Shown in pieces: positions 7,855-17,141 of a stretch of 64,000 nucleotides of DNA. The notes under the pieces are model-generated. The model was not told the DNA's origin. It ran no database searches and worked only from the letters and a program-made list of their open reading frames with translations. Position 1 is the stretch's first letter; each line of letters starts with the position of its first letter. The stretch is taken from NCBI RefSeq assembly GCF_004343705.1, contig NZ_SKFH01000017.1, positions 1 to 64,000 of the forward strand, written 5' to 3'. The position numbers were made by a program, and so were the translations under genes. Origin of the DNA: Flaviaesturariibacter aridisoli. Lineage in GTDB: Bacteria > Bacteroidota > Bacteroidia > Chitinophagales > Chitinophagaceae.

Positions 7855-9393
7855 TCATCGCGCGATCCCGATCAGCAGGAATACAACGCAGAGGATAAGC
7901 AGCCATACGACGAGCATGCGGATAAAGCCCCACCAGGCCTTGAAGCTCACGTTCACCAGTGCCAGCGACGGCAGCACCAGTCCGGTGGGCGTGAGAAAAC
8001 CCATAATGCCCATCCCGAAGAGATACGCATTGACCATCTCGCGGCCCGGCACGCCGGCCATGATGGCAAGGGCTCCCATGATGGGCATCGTAAGCACCGC
8101 CATTCCGGAGGAAGAGGAAATGAAAAGCGTGAACAGGATGTACAGCCCAAGCATCAGCAGGATAAACAGCACCGGCGACAATCCGGCGAGTCCCTGCGAG
8201 CTGCCATGGAGTATGGTGTCGCTGATAGCGCCGTCGTTGAGCACGATGGTCACGCCGCGGGCGATGCCTACGATGAAGGCAACGCCCAGCAGCTCCTCGG
8301 CGCCTTTGAGAAAGGAGGCGATGAATCTTTTTTCCGGCAGCCCGATAATGAGCCCGAGCAATATCGCGGCGCCGAGAAAGAGGGCGGTCATTTCAGGCAG
8401 CCACCAGTTGAGCGCCACAACGCCATAGATCATGACGCCGAAGGTGCCCAGGAAAAGCAGCAGCAGGGAGCGGTCGCGCCAGGAGAGGCGCGCCGAAGTT
8501 GCCGTCGGCAACTCGGTGGGAAACGGGCTTGCCACGACACCGTCCACGCGGTACACCCAGGAGCGGGTTGGGTCCCGTTTCACCCGCTGGGCATAGCGCA
8601 CCGTGTAGGCGATCGTCAGCAGCGCGGAGGCGCCGAACATGAAGATGCGTTCGTCGAGACCGTCCTTCCAACTGATACCGGCGGCGTTGGAGGCGATGAT
8701 GGTGGAAAAGGGGTTGGAGAAAGATGCGAGCGTGCCCAGCTGCGTACCGCCGAAGATGACCATGACCGGCACCAGCAGGTCGTAGCCGGCGGCCAGGAAG
8801 AGCGGAACGAGGATGGGGTAGAACGCAAACCCTTCCTCGGCCATCCCATACGAGGCGCCGCCGAAAGCAAAGAGAAAGGTCAGGATGATGATCAGCCAGG
8901 ACTCGCGGCCCTTCATGCGGTAGGAGAGCGAGGACAGTCCGCGCACCAATGCCCCCGACTCGTTGAACACATACATAAATGCGCCGATGAGCAGGATAAA
9001 CAGGATAATGTCGATGCTCTCGTAAATGCCCTTGATAGGAGCCTGCAGCACGGCTACGGGTCCTTGTGGCCGCGCGGACAAACGGTGGTAAGTGCCCGGT
9101 ACGGACACGGGCTTCCGGATGTCGCCGTGTTCGAAAGAAGCAAGCGGGATGCGGATCTGCAGGGAGTCGAGCGTGCGCTGCGTGCCCGGCAGCGGCACCT
9201 CCACCGACGTGTCGCGCAGCTCGCCCGTAGAACTACGGTACTGCTGCGCCGAGCTGAAGTTGAAATGCCCTTCCGCGTAGGCCAGCGTTCCGTACTTGCC
9301 GGCAGGCAGCAGCCAGGTGGCCATGGCAGCCAGCACGATAACGATCATTAGGATCGTGATGGGAGTGGGGAAAGAGCGCTTTCTTTTCGACAT
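7855..9393 (-). CDS. YfcC/DcuC-family membrane carrier
   Basis: A polytopic inner-membrane protein of 512 residues from ATG 9393. An N-terminal helix (ILMIVIVLAAMATWLLPAGK) is followed by a periplasmic insert of about 100 residues, then some ten more helices. The segments KGIYESIDIILFILLIGAFM and GTQLGTLASFSNPFSTIIAS match the YfcC group (PF03606, C4-dicarboxylate anaerobic carrier superfamily), whose members are thought to move amino or carboxylic acids. An upstream extension to 9486 is rejected because it holds repeat DNA. A tattttg box lies immediately before the ATG. Substrate cannot be assigned. Confidence 0.85.
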   Translation of the reverse strand: MSKRKRSFPTPITILMIVIVLAAMATWLLPAGKYGTLAYAEGHFNFSSAQQYRSSTGELRDTSVEVPLPGTQRTLDSLQIRIPLASFEHGDIRKPVSVPGTYHRLSARPQGPVAVLQAPIKGIYESIDIILFILLIGAFMYVFNESGALVRGLSSLSYRMKGRESWLIIILTFLFAFGGASYGMAEEGFAFYPILVPLFLAAGYDLLVPVMVIFGGTQLGTLASFSNPFSTIIASNAAGISWKDGLDERIFMFGASALLTIAYTVRYAQRVKRDPTRSWVYRVDGVVASPFPTELPTATSARLSWRDRSLLLLFLGTFGVMIYGVVALNWWLPEMTALFLGAAILLGLIIGLPEKRFIASFLKGAEELLGVAFIVGIARGVTIVLNDGAISDTILHGSSQGLAGLSPVLFILLMLGLYILFTLFISSSSGMAVLTMPIMGALAIMAGVPGREMVNAYLFGMGIMGFLTPTGLVLPSLALVNVSFKAWWGFIRMLVVWLLILCVVFLLIGIAR

Positions 9394-9456
9394 GCCACAA
9401 AATACAACAGCCTCCGCAAAGCGGAAGCTCTCGTATTCCTTCGCCCCCAGGCGAGG

Positions 9457-9483
9457 TCGCAATGACGGGCTTTGCCCGTCGTC
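9457..9483. repeat. interspersed repeat fragment
   Basis: The stretch tcgcaatgacgggc followed by tttgcccgtcgtc recurs with two changes at about 23264-23290, where it forms the outer flank of a larger inverted repeat. It is a half copy of that repeat between the carrier gene and clpB. Confidence 0.6.
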
Positions 9484-9491
9484 CATACAAC

Positions 9492-9523
9492 AAAAAGCCC
9501 CGACGCAATGGACGGGGCTTCTT
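9492..9523 (-). terminator. intrinsic terminator of clpB
   Basis: Arms aagccccg (9495-9502) and cggggctt (9513-9520); read on the minus strand the hairpin runs into tttttg. It lies about 30 bases after the clpB stop. Confidence 0.8.
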
Positions 9524-9553
9524 AAACTGGAATCAGAGATCTGAAATCAGCGA

Positions 9554-12175
9554 TTATGCATTCTGCGGTTGCTCCACATCGTTGCGGAACACGACCACGC
9601 CGTCGAATACATCCACCAGCACGGGATGGCTTTTGTCGATGGCACCAGCGAGGATCTTCTTGCTCAGCGCATTGACGATCTCCTTCTGGATGAGGCGCTT
9701 CAGCGGCCGGGCGCCGAACTGCGGGTCGAAGCCGTTTTCAGCGAGGTAGTCTACCAGGTAATCGGAGAAGTGGAGCTGGATGCCGCTTTCGGCCACCAGG
9801 CGACGCAACCCGTCGAGCTGGATGCGGATGATACCGCGAATCTCGCCTTTCATCAGCGGGGCAAAGAGAATGATCTCGTCCACCCGGTTGAGAAACTCCG
9901 GCCGCACGGTTTCGCGCAAGCGCACCATTACTTCCGATTTCGTCTTTTCCAGCACCGTTTCCTTGTTGCGATCCGTCACGTCGGCGAAATTTTCCTGGAT
10001 GATATCGGACCCCATGTTGGAGGTCATGATGATGATGGTGTTCTTAAAGTTCACCACGCGACCCTTGTTGTCGGTGAGGCGTCCGTCGTCGAGCACCTGG
10101 AGCAACACGTTCCATACGTCCGGGTGGGCTTTTTCGATCTCGTCGAGCAGCACCACCTGGTAGGGCTTGCGGCGCACGGCCTCGGTCAGTTGGCCCCCTT
10201 CTTCGTAACCGACATAGCCCGGAGGCGCACCCACAAGACGCGACACGGTGTGTTTCTCCTGGTATTCGCTCATGTCGATGCGCGTCATCATATGCTCGTC
10301 GTCGAAGAGGTAGTCGGCCAGCGCCTTTGCCAGCTCGGTCTTACCCACACCGGTAGTTCCGAGGAAGATGAACGAACCGATGGGGCGTTTCGGATCCTGC
10401 AGGCCGGCGCGGCTGCGGCGCACGGCGTCGGCCACGGCGGTGATCGCTTCATCCTGCCCCACTACGCGCTGGTGCAGTTCTTCTTCGAGGTTGAGCAGCT
10501 TCTCGCGCTCGCTTTGCAGCATCTTCGTTACCGGGATGCCGGTGGCCTTGGCCACGCTCTCGGCAATGTCTTCGGCATCCACCTCTTCTTTCATCAGGCG
10601 GCGGCTGTTGTGGCTCAGCTCGTCGAGCTCCTGCTGCAGGGTGCCGATCTGGGCTTCCTGCTCCTTGATGCGGCCATAGCGGATCTCGGCCACCTTGCCG
10701 TATTCACCTTCGCGCTCGGCCTGCTCGGCCTGCTGCTTGAGACTTTCGATTTGCGCCTTCGCATTCTGGATCTTATCGACCAATTCTTTTTCCTCGTTCC
10801 ACTTTGCCTTCAGCGTATCGCGCTCCACGGCCAGGTTGGCCAGCGTGGTGTTCAGCTCTTTCAGCTTCTCGGCATCGTCTTCGCGCTTGATGGCCTCCCG
10901 CTCGATCTCGAGCTGGCGGATCTGCCGTTCCAGCTTGTCGAGTTCTTCCGGCATCGAGTTCATCTCGAGACGAAGCTTAGCGGCGCTTTCGTCGATGAGG
11001 TCAATGGCCTTGTCGGGCAGGAAGCGATCGGAGATGTAGCGGGTAGACAGCTCCACGGCGGCGATGATGGCCTCGTCCTTGATCCGCACATGGTGGTGCG
11101 TTTCATAGCGGTCTTTGAGGCCGCGCAGGATGGAAATGGCGTCTTCGATGGAAGGCTCGTCGATGAATACTTTCTGGAAGCGGCGCTCGAGGGCCTTGTC
11201 TTTTTCAAAATATTTCTGGTACTCGTTGAGCGTGGTGGCACCGATGGCGCGCAGCTCACCACGGGCCAGTGCGGGCTTCAGGATGTTGGCGGCGTCCATG
11301 GCGCCTTCGCCGCCGCCGGCGCCCACGAGCGTGTGGATCTCGTCGATGAACAGGATGATCTCGCCATCGCTCGTGGCCACTTCTTTCACCACGCCTTTGA
11401 GGCGTTCTTCGAACTCGCCCTTGTATTTGGCACCGGCAATGAGCCCGCCCATGTCGAGCGCATAGATGATCTTCGACTTGAGGGTTTCGGGCACGTCGCC
11501 GTTGACGATGCGCATGGCCAGGCCTTCTGCGATGGCGGTCTTACCAACACCTGGCTCGCCCACCAGCATCGGGTTGTTCTTGGAGCGGCGCGACAGGATG
11601 TGCAGCGTGCGGCGGATTTCTTCGTCGCGGCCGATCACCGGGTCGAGCTTACCCTGGCGGGCGAGCTCGTTGAGGTTCTTGGCGTATTTCTGCAGCGTAT
11701 TGAACTGCGTTTCCTGGGTTTGCGAATTGACGGTGCCGCCCTTGCGCAGGTCCTTGATGGCCGTGACGAGGCCTTTCTCGGTAAGCCCGAAATCCTTCAG
11801 CAGCTTGGCTGTATCATCACTGCCTTGTACCAGCGCCAGCAGCAGGTGCTCGGGCGTTACGAATTCGTCGCCGAATTGCTGGATCACGGAGCCCGCACGG
11901 AGCAGGGCGTTGTTTGCGTCGCGGCCGATGTTCTGGGCCGGCTCGCCGCCTTGTACGCGTGGCAGCTTTTCGAGCAGTGCGCCAAGACGGGATTCGAGCT
12001 GGTTCACGTGCACCGCGTTCTTCTTGAGCAGGAACTCCACAGGTGAGTCCTTCTGGTCGAGCAACGCCTGCAGGATGTGCTCGGTTTCGATGTTGGCATG
12101 CTGGCGGTTGAAGGCGGCCTGCTGGGCACCCTGTATCGCTTCCGCTGCCTTGATGGTATAGTTGGATAAGTTCAT
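9554..12175 (-). CDS. clpB: ATP-dependent disaggregase ClpB
   Basis: Cytoplasmic hexameric Hsp100 that extracts proteins from aggregates together with DnaK. The 873 residues show the Clp N-domain (1-145), first AAA+ domain with Walker A GEPGVGKT at 206-213, a long coiled-coil middle domain (about residues 410-530, rich in Glu, Leu, Lys, Arg) and the second AAA+ domain with GTTGVGKTE near residue 605 and arginine-finger region FLNRVDE. The middle domain distinguishes ClpB from ClpA and ClpC. Length is normal. It is monocistronic: divergent from the next gene and with its own terminator. No CIRCE or other heat-shock operator was recognised upstream. Confidence 0.97.
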   Translation of the reverse strand: MNLSNYTIKAAEAIQGAQQAAFNRQHANIETEHILQALLDQKDSPVEFLLKKNAVHVNQLESRLGALLEKLPRVQGGEPAQNIGRDANNALLRAGSVIQQFGDEFVTPEHLLLALVQGSDDTAKLLKDFGLTEKGLVTAIKDLRKGGTVNSQTQETQFNTLQKYAKNLNELARQGKLDPVIGRDEEIRRTLHILSRRSKNNPMLVGEPGVGKTAIAEGLAMRIVNGDVPETLKSKIIYALDMGGLIAGAKYKGEFEERLKGVVKEVATSDGEIILFIDEIHTLVGAGGGEGAMDAANILKPALARGELRAIGATTLNEYQKYFEKDKALERRFQKVFIDEPSIEDAISILRGLKDRYETHHHVRIKDEAIIAAVELSTRYISDRFLPDKAIDLIDESAAKLRLEMNSMPEELDKLERQIRQLEIEREAIKREDDAEKLKELNTTLANLAVERDTLKAKWNEEKELVDKIQNAKAQIESLKQQAEQAEREGEYGKVAEIRYGRIKEQEAQIGTLQQELDELSHNSRRLMKEEVDAEDIAESVAKATGIPVTKMLQSEREKLLNLEEELHQRVVGQDEAITAVADAVRRSRAGLQDPKRPIGSFIFLGTTGVGKTELAKALADYLFDDEHMMTRIDMSEYQEKHTVSRLVGAPPGYVGYEEGGQLTEAVRRKPYQVVLLDEIEKAHPDVWNVLLQVLDDGRLTDNKGRVVNFKNTIIIMTSNMGSDIIQENFADVTDRNKETVLEKTKSEVMVRLRETVRPEFLNRVDEIILFAPLMKGEIRGIIRIQLDGLRRLVAESGIQLHFSDYLVDYLAENGFDPQFGARPLKRLIQKEIVNALSKKILAGAIDKSHPVLVDVFDGVVVFRNDVEQPQNA

Positions 12176-12254
12176 AGACGTGCTTTTAGCGTTTTGTTTT
12201 CCCTGTTTTATGTATGTTCACAAATCCAATTCCAAGCCCCCATAACCGGAAATT

Positions 12255-13313
12255 ATGACGTTTTCTTCCCGTTCGATCTGCCTGAAAGTCAGTGCTGTAG
12301 CTGTTTTCCTGCTAATCTTTCAGTCTTCCCGCGCCCAGCTCTCTCAAATGGACACCGCTTCGCTCAGTGGATTGATGGAGCAAAAGGCGCGCCTGCTCAA
12401 AAACAACAACCTGGTGCTCGCCGTGGCCAGCAAGGATACCATCGTATATAAGAACGATACCAAGTTCTTTAACGTCGGCCGTGGGCAGGGCGAAGCCGGC
12501 TACATCAGCGAATGGTTCACCACGGCGCTGGCCCTCATGCTGGTCGACGAAGGCAAGTTCGCCCTCGACGACAAGGTGGTGGACTACCTGCCCGAGTTCG
12601 GCAAATACGGAAAGAACTACATTACCATCCGCCACTGCCTCACCCACCAAACGGGTATCCAGGTGCCTTCCAAGCCGGAGCTCTTCGATTCCTACAAAGG
12701 CGAATCCTTTGAAAAGGTAGCCAATTCCATGGCTTCGAAAGAGATCCAGACCAACCCCGGCACCGAGTTTCGCTACAGCGACCGCGGCTATTATATCGTG
12801 GCGGCCATTATCGAAAAGGTGACGAAGCGCAAGTTCGAGCAGCTGATGTCGCAACGCCTCTTCCGCCCGCTCGGAATGCGGGGCTCGGGCTTTCTGAGTC
12901 TTGACGGCTCGCTCGTGAGCCCCGCCTTCGGCGCGAAGACCACCGCCGCCGACCTGACGAGCTTCGGGCGACTGCTGCTCAATAGGGGCAACTGGCGGGG
13001 CCAGCAGCTGCTGCAGGCTGAATCGGTGGAGCAATTCCGCGCCCTCGTTACCCCGGCTGCTGATGTCAAGGGCGCGCCGCGCGAAGCCCTCGGCCACGAT
13101 TACGCCCTCGGCGGCTGGGTGCTCGAAGCGGAAGGCAATAAGGCAACGGCCCTCGCCATGCCTTCGTTCGGCGGTACCGCTGCCGTGATCGACTTCTGCC
13201 GCGGCTATGTATTCGCCTACCTCCTCAAGGAAACTGATAAGGACAAGAAAGCCGAAGCCCTGCTGGATATCAAGGCCAGCATCGACGGCGGCGCCGAAGT
13301 AAAATGCCAGTAG
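12255..13313 (+). CDS. beta-lactamase-fold serine hydrolase homologue lacking catalytic motif
   Basis: Exported protein (signal peptide to about residue 27, SRAQ) with the overall class C beta-lactamase / penicillin-binding fold: LMLVDEGKFALDDKVVDYLPEF, then TIRHCLTHQTGI, then FRYSDRGYYIVAAIIEKVTK. In active members the first of these is preceded by Ser-x-x-Lys; here the aligned residues are Tyr83-Ile-Ser-Glu86. The Tyr-x-Asn motif is Tyr174-Ser-Asp176, and the usual HTG/KTG triad reads PSFGGTA. All three catalytic motifs are therefore altered, so hydrolysis by the usual mechanism is not expected. Length (352 aa) is normal and the frame is intact, arguing for a retained binding or scaffold role rather than decay. 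Confidence 0.8.
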   Translation: MTFSSRSICLKVSAVAVFLLIFQSSRAQLSQMDTASLSGLMEQKARLLKNNNLVLAVASKDTIVYKNDTKFFNVGRGQGEAGYISEWFTTALALMLVDEGKFALDDKVVDYLPEFGKYGKNYITIRHCLTHQTGIQVPSKPELFDSYKGESFEKVANSMASKEIQTNPGTEFRYSDRGYYIVAAIIEKVTKRKFEQLMSQRLFRPLGMRGSGFLSLDGSLVSPAFGAKTTAADLTSFGRLLLNRGNWRGQQLLQAESVEQFRALVTPAADVKGAPREALGHDYALGGWVLEAEGNKATALAMPSFGGTAAVIDFCRGYVFAYLLKETDKDKKAEALLDIKASIDGGAEVKCQ

Positions 13314-13320
13314 GATTGGT

Positions 13321-13454
13321 GTATTGGTCAAGTAGTCTATTGGTTTATTGGTAAGCGAATTCGTCGGTTACAAGTTGTGTACAATAAAAGAAGAAGGTCG
13401 CCCTGAGAGGCGACCTTCTTTATCACGAATAGACGAATAGACCAATAGACCAAT
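13321..13454. repeat. facing inverted arms of attggt-type repeat
   Basis: The left arm (13321-13353) repeats tattggt and tagtctattggt; the right arm (13428-13454) reads aatagacgaatagaccaatagaccaat in pieces, the reverse complement of the same words. The terminator at 13391-13424 lies between the arms. Related single copies occur near 25733 and 30826. Confidence 0.6.
13391..13424 (+). terminator. intrinsic terminator
   Basis: A perfect 12-bp stem, aagaaggtcgcc (13391-13402) with ggcgaccttctt (13409-13420), loop ctgaga, then T residues. It ends the serine hydrolase homologue transcript. Confidence 0.85.
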
Positions 13455-13540
13455 TTCCTCGCATGGTACAAACTGTTTTCGCCTTTTTAACGAGCCGGGA
13501 GCGCGGGCTGCGGTCAAAAAGCCGGACCTTTGCCCCCCGC

Positions 13541-14479
13541 ATGCCCACTACCGCCGAAAATACCCGATGGATCAAAGAAGCCGCGCTGCGCCACGGTTTC
13601 GAGCACTGCGGCGTCGCGCGTGCCGTGCCACTCGACGACGATGCCCGCCGCCTCGAGCGCTGGCTCGGGCAGGGCTACCAGGGCGACATGCGCTATATGG
13701 AAAATCACTTCGACCTGCGCGTCGACCCGGGCAAGCTGGTGCCCGGCGCCCGCTCGGTAATCACCTTCCTTAAAAATTATTACCCCGAAGAAACACCCAC
13801 GTCCGACCTGCGCGTGGCGCGTTATGCGTGGGGACAGGATTACCACGACGTGATCCGCGCGCGCCTCAACACCCTGCTCGCTGAGGCCCGCAGCGCCATC
13901 GGCGCTATCGACGGACGCGGCTTCGTGGATTCAGCGCCCGTGCTGGAACGCAGCTGGGCCCAGCGCAGCGGCCTTGGCTGGGTGGGCAAGAACGGCAACC
14001 TGATCAACAAAGGCGCGGGCTCCTTCTTCTTCATCGCCACGCTGATTACCGACCTCGAGCTCGAATACGACGATCCCTTCGCCCGCGACTTCTGCGGCTC
14101 CTGCACGCGCTGCATCGACGCCTGCCCCACGGATGCGATCCTGCCCGACAAGACCATCGACGGCAGCCGCTGCATTTCCTATTTCACGATCGAATTAAAA
14201 GAAGCGCTGATCCCTTCCGAGATGGAAGGGAAGTTCGGCAACTGGTTCTTTGGCTGCGATACCTGCCAGGAGGTGTGCCCCTGGAACCGCTTCAGCAAAC
14301 CCCACCGGGAGGCGGCTTTCACACCGTTCCGTGAGGTGCTCCACCTTTCGAGCGGGGAGTGGGAGGCGTTGAGCGAGGAAGCCTTCCGGAAGATCTTCCG
14401 GGGCTCGCCGCTCAGCCGCGCCAAACACAAGGGGATCCAGCGCAACCTCCGCTTCCTGAAGGGGACTTCCGGCGATTAA
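13541..14479 (+). CDS. queG: epoxyqueuosine reductase QueG
   Basis: Reduces epoxyqueuosine to queuosine in tRNA anticodon loops, the last step of queuosine synthesis, using a cobalamin cofactor and two 4Fe-4S clusters. The 312 residues from ATG 13541 contain FVDSAPVLERSWAQRSGLGW with the family's catalytic Asp, a ferredoxin-like cluster CGSCTRCIDACPTDAI and a second set CDTCQEVCPWN. The HEAT-like extension found in some homologues is absent, so this is the short form. The start follows a stretch with no family similarity. Its stop is directly adjacent to the stop of the convergent LVIVD lipoprotein gene, with no room for a terminator. Confidence 0.95.
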   Translation: MPTTAENTRWIKEAALRHGFEHCGVARAVPLDDDARRLERWLGQGYQGDMRYMENHFDLRVDPGKLVPGARSVITFLKNYYPEETPTSDLRVARYAWGQDYHDVIRARLNTLLAEARSAIGAIDGRGFVDSAPVLERSWAQRSGLGWVGKNGNLINKGAGSFFFIATLITDLELEYDDPFARDFCGSCTRCIDACPTDAILPDKTIDGSRCISYFTIELKEALIPSEMEGKFGNWFFGCDTCQEVCPWNRFSKPHREAAFTPFREVLHLSSGEWEALSEEAFRKIFRGSPLSRAKHKGIQRNLRFLKGTSGD

Positions 14480-15709
14480 TCAATACACCTGTATGCGGCT
14501 CAGCGCGGTCAGCGGCTGCCAGGCGCCATAACGTTCGTAACGGTATTGATACAAGCCATCTGCCGCCACCAGCAGCAGCAGCCCGTTCTGCGCGATCACA
14601 TCGTAGGTGCCCTTCACCGGCACGGTTTCCAGCAGTTGCAGGTTGGAGGGATTCTGCGCGTCGTACACTTTCAGCCCCGCATCGCCATCGCACACAAACA
14701 GCCGGTTGCCGTCCTTGGCCAGCCCGTGCGGGTTGGCGAGCGGGTAGGTGCGCAGCGGCACCGGGTTGCGCAGGTCGGTCACGCGGAGCACGTTGAGTTC
14801 GTTTTGGCTGCCGAGGCAGAATCCACCGCTGCGCAGCGTTACGTACGCATCGGTGCCGTCGGTGATCACCGGGTCGCAGAGGCGGGCATGGTCGAAGCGG
14901 CTCAGGTAGGATGGGTGCGCCGGGTTGCTGATGTCGTAAATGTGCATGCCCGTGGTGGTGCCGATAAAAAGGCTGTTTCCGAACGGGTACACGGTCTCGG
15001 CATTGGCGTTGAGCAGTTGCGGTGGGGGGCTTTGCGGGTCGGCGGGGTTGGCGAGGCTGAAGGCGCGCAGGTCGTTGCCGTTGACGGTATAAAGGTGGCC
15101 GGCCGTCAGTGCGAACCGGGCCATCGACCCGGCAACACCCGAAGCGGACCCGCCCGATGCGTTGGCCAGCATAGGTCCGCCGCCCATGCCCCACCCGGAG
15201 CTGCAGGCCACCACCGTGTCGCGCACGTGGTAGCCGGCGATCAGCATCGAGGTATCGAGCGCATTGAGCTGGCTGTTCCAGGGACTACCGATGTTGGGAA
15301 AAACGCCCGGGAGGAATGTAACCGCGACGATTTGGTTCAGGTCCGACAGGTCGAATACCACCAGGTCCGACCAGGAGTCTGCATAGAGGTAGTGGCCCTG
15401 TACGGCAATGTCGTTGTTGCCGGCAACCGTCAGGAACGCTTTCTGAACCGGTACGGCGGGATTGGAATTGTCGATGATGTGGATGCCGGTGTTGACGTCG
15501 CTGAGAAAGACATACGAACCGTAGATATACAATTTGCCCGGCTGGTCGATGTTGCGCGCAGGCCCGCTGTGCATGGCGCTGCGCACTTCGCTTCGCGGCT
15601 TGTAGTACGGCGTGCGGATCTTTTGCACCGTGCGGCAATCGCCCGCCTGGCGGGCGCAGGAGCCAAGCAGGAGTGCAGGAAGCAGCAGGGCGAGGAGCAG
15701 GCGTTTCAT
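14480..15709 (-). CDS. LVIVD-repeat lipoprotein
   Basis: Surface or periplasmic lipoprotein of 409 residues, start ATG 15709, lipobox LLLGSC. The mature part is a beta-propeller-like chain of repeats of about 40 residues, each with a strand of the form hhhhD followed by N/D-P, for example VFLSDVNTGIHIIDNSNPAVP, LVVFDLSDLNQ, MHIYDISNPAHPSYL and LNVLRVTDLRNPVPL. These match the LVIVD repeat (PF08309) found in Bacteroidota and archaeal surface proteins. No catalytic residues are known for the family. Start choice: an upstream in-frame codon at 15757 would place 16 charged residues before the signal. Confidence 0.85.
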   Translation of the reverse strand: MKRLLLALLLPALLLGSCARQAGDCRTVQKIRTPYYKPRSEVRSAMHSGPARNIDQPGKLYIYGSYVFLSDVNTGIHIIDNSNPAVPVQKAFLTVAGNNDIAVQGHYLYADSWSDLVVFDLSDLNQIVAVTFLPGVFPNIGSPWNSQLNALDTSMLIAGYHVRDTVVACSSGWGMGGGPMLANASGGSASGVAGSMARFALTAGHLYTVNGNDLRAFSLANPADPQSPPPQLLNANAETVYPFGNSLFIGTTTGMHIYDISNPAHPSYLSRFDHARLCDPVITDGTDAYVTLRSGGFCLGSQNELNVLRVTDLRNPVPLRTYPLANPHGLAKDGNRLFVCDGDAGLKVYDAQNPSNLQLLETVPVKGTYDVIAQNGLLLLVAADGLYQYRYERYGAWQPLTALSRIQVY

Positions 15710-15761
15710 GTGTGTCGGTTTTGCATCCTGACAACGGCCTGCGCGGTCGCGTTGCACGAAA

Positions 15762-17141
15762 TCAAAAAGAAAAGCGAAGCGCGGCGCCTGCCTGCACGAG
15801 GCGGTTATTGCCGGTAAAGTGGCGGATGCCGATGCCCAGCTGCGGTCCGAGCTCGATGCTATGACGGCCCGCCCGGGCGATGCGGTAACGCGCGCCTGCC
15901 TGCAGCGAAAATTGCGTGCTGCGCAGCCCTTCGGGCGCGGCCGAAAGGAGGCGGGTTACGGTAAAGCCGCCGCTGAGGGCAAGGGGCAGCCGCGGCGCCG
16001 GTTGCCACTCGAGGGCAAGGGGCAGCTGCACCGAAAGGAGGTTGTACGCTATGGTCTTTTTCACCGCACCCGACGATGCGGCGCCCGGACCGCCAAAGGG
16101 ATTACCGCTGCTGCTCAGCGTCATCGCTTTTTCGGTATCGTAGGCCAGGTGCCAGAGCCCCAGGTCGAGGCCGGTGACGAAGCGCAGGCGCCCCTGCAGC
16201 GGCAGCGTCAGCCGGGCGCCGATGTTCCAGGTGCTGCCGCCGCGCCAGTAGGCGGTGCTGTCGGCGCCGGTGGCGTAGTTGACCCCGATCGATTGCATAC
16301 CGCCCGTACGCGCGCCGAAGGCAGCTGCGCCGCCGGCTTCCAGCGCCCATTGCAGGCGCTTTTGATGGGCCTTCGGTGTTTCCGTCGTTGAGGCAACGGC
16401 TTGTGCGCTGTCTTTCGGGCCAGCTGCCGCCCCTGCCTTATTCTTTTGCGCGCTGTCGGCCCCTTGCTGCGACGGAAGGGTTGCCCGCATCGGCTCGTCG
16501 GGGATCGGTGCCATCGATACGCGGTTGTCCGTGAGGGCGGTAACCGGTTCGGTTCCCTGGCCGGCAACGGGAGCGCCGGGTTCCATCGTGGCGGCATGCT
16601 TATCCCCGCTGCGCCCCGTGCTTCGCTGGGCAGAAGGGCGCGGCATTTTTTCCCGGGAGATGCGTGCGCTGCTTTTCTTTTCAACTGTAGTCCCCTCCGC
16701 TGGCGTCACCGGTAGCGATCCATCTTTGGCATTTACGAAAAGCACGGACGAGCCGTTGTCGCTGTGTGCGGGCTCGCTGCGTTTGTCCGGAGCCAAAACC
16801 GTTTTGTGAGCGTCCGGTGAGAGTGCAGGAGGTATAGAAGCAGCGGTTGCACCGGACAGGCCCGGCTCGTTGTTCGTTGTATCTCTGTTGCTCTTTTGGT
16901 TTCCGGGCTGCACGTTGGCCGAGGGTAGGGCAACGCTGCCTTGTTGCGGGCGCAGCAGGCACCAGGCCGCGCCGCCGCCCAGCAGAAGGAGCGGGGCGAG
17001 GAGCCAGAAAAAGAAGACCCGGCGCTTCTTTCGCTCGCGGCGGATGCGGGCTTCCACTTCTGCCCACACCGGCGCCGAAGGCGTCATACGCATGCCATCG
17101 AGCTTGCCCTGTACGTCGCGTTCGAATTTATTTGCGTGCAT
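15762..17141 (-). CDS. sigma-linked single-pass protein with beta-barrel-like C-terminus
   Basis: 459 residues from ATG 17141. A cytosolic N-terminus of about 45 residues (FERDVQGKLDGMRMTPSAPVW, then a basic RRERKKRR stretch) leads into one membrane helix (about 47-68), a long disordered Ser/Ala/Pro/Thr-rich region (about 70-265), and a C-terminal 190 residues with alternating Gly/aromatic strands ending in AALRFSF, like an outer-membrane porin-type barrel (PorT/OMP_b-brl family). It overlaps the sigma factor gene by 14 bases and follows it, the position of an anti-sigma factor. I infer that the N-terminus binds the sigma factor and the C-terminus senses or sits at the outer membrane; neither is shown. 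Confidence 0.75.
   Translation of the reverse strand: MHANKFERDVQGKLDGMRMTPSAPVWAEVEARIRRERKKRRVFFFWLLAPLLLLGGGAAWCLLRPQQGSVALPSANVQPGNQKSNRDTTNNEPGLSGATAASIPPALSPDAHKTVLAPDKRSEPAHSDNGSSVLFVNAKDGSLPVTPAEGTTVEKKSSARISREKMPRPSAQRSTGRSGDKHAATMEPGAPVAGQGTEPVTALTDNRVSMAPIPDEPMRATLPSQQGADSAQKNKAGAAAGPKDSAQAVASTTETPKAHQKRLQWALEAGGAAAFGARTGGMQSIGVNYATGADSTAYWRGGSTWNIGARLTLPLQGRLRFVTGLDLGLWHLAYDTEKAMTLSSSGNPFGGPGAASSGAVKKTIAYNLLSVQLPLALEWQPAPRLPLALSGGFTVTRLLSAAPEGLRSTQFSLQAGARYRIARAGRHSIELGPQLGIGIRHFTGNNRLVQAGAALRFSF

Noticed and set aside
7822-9351. 509-residue plus-strand frame rich in Gln, His and Arg
   Set aside because: Opposite the YfcC-type carrier; no domain and no signal or promoter.
9569-12046. 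825-residue open frame on the plus strand
   Set aside because: Antisense to clpB, no family similarity, composition typical of an opposite-strand shadow in high-GC DNA.
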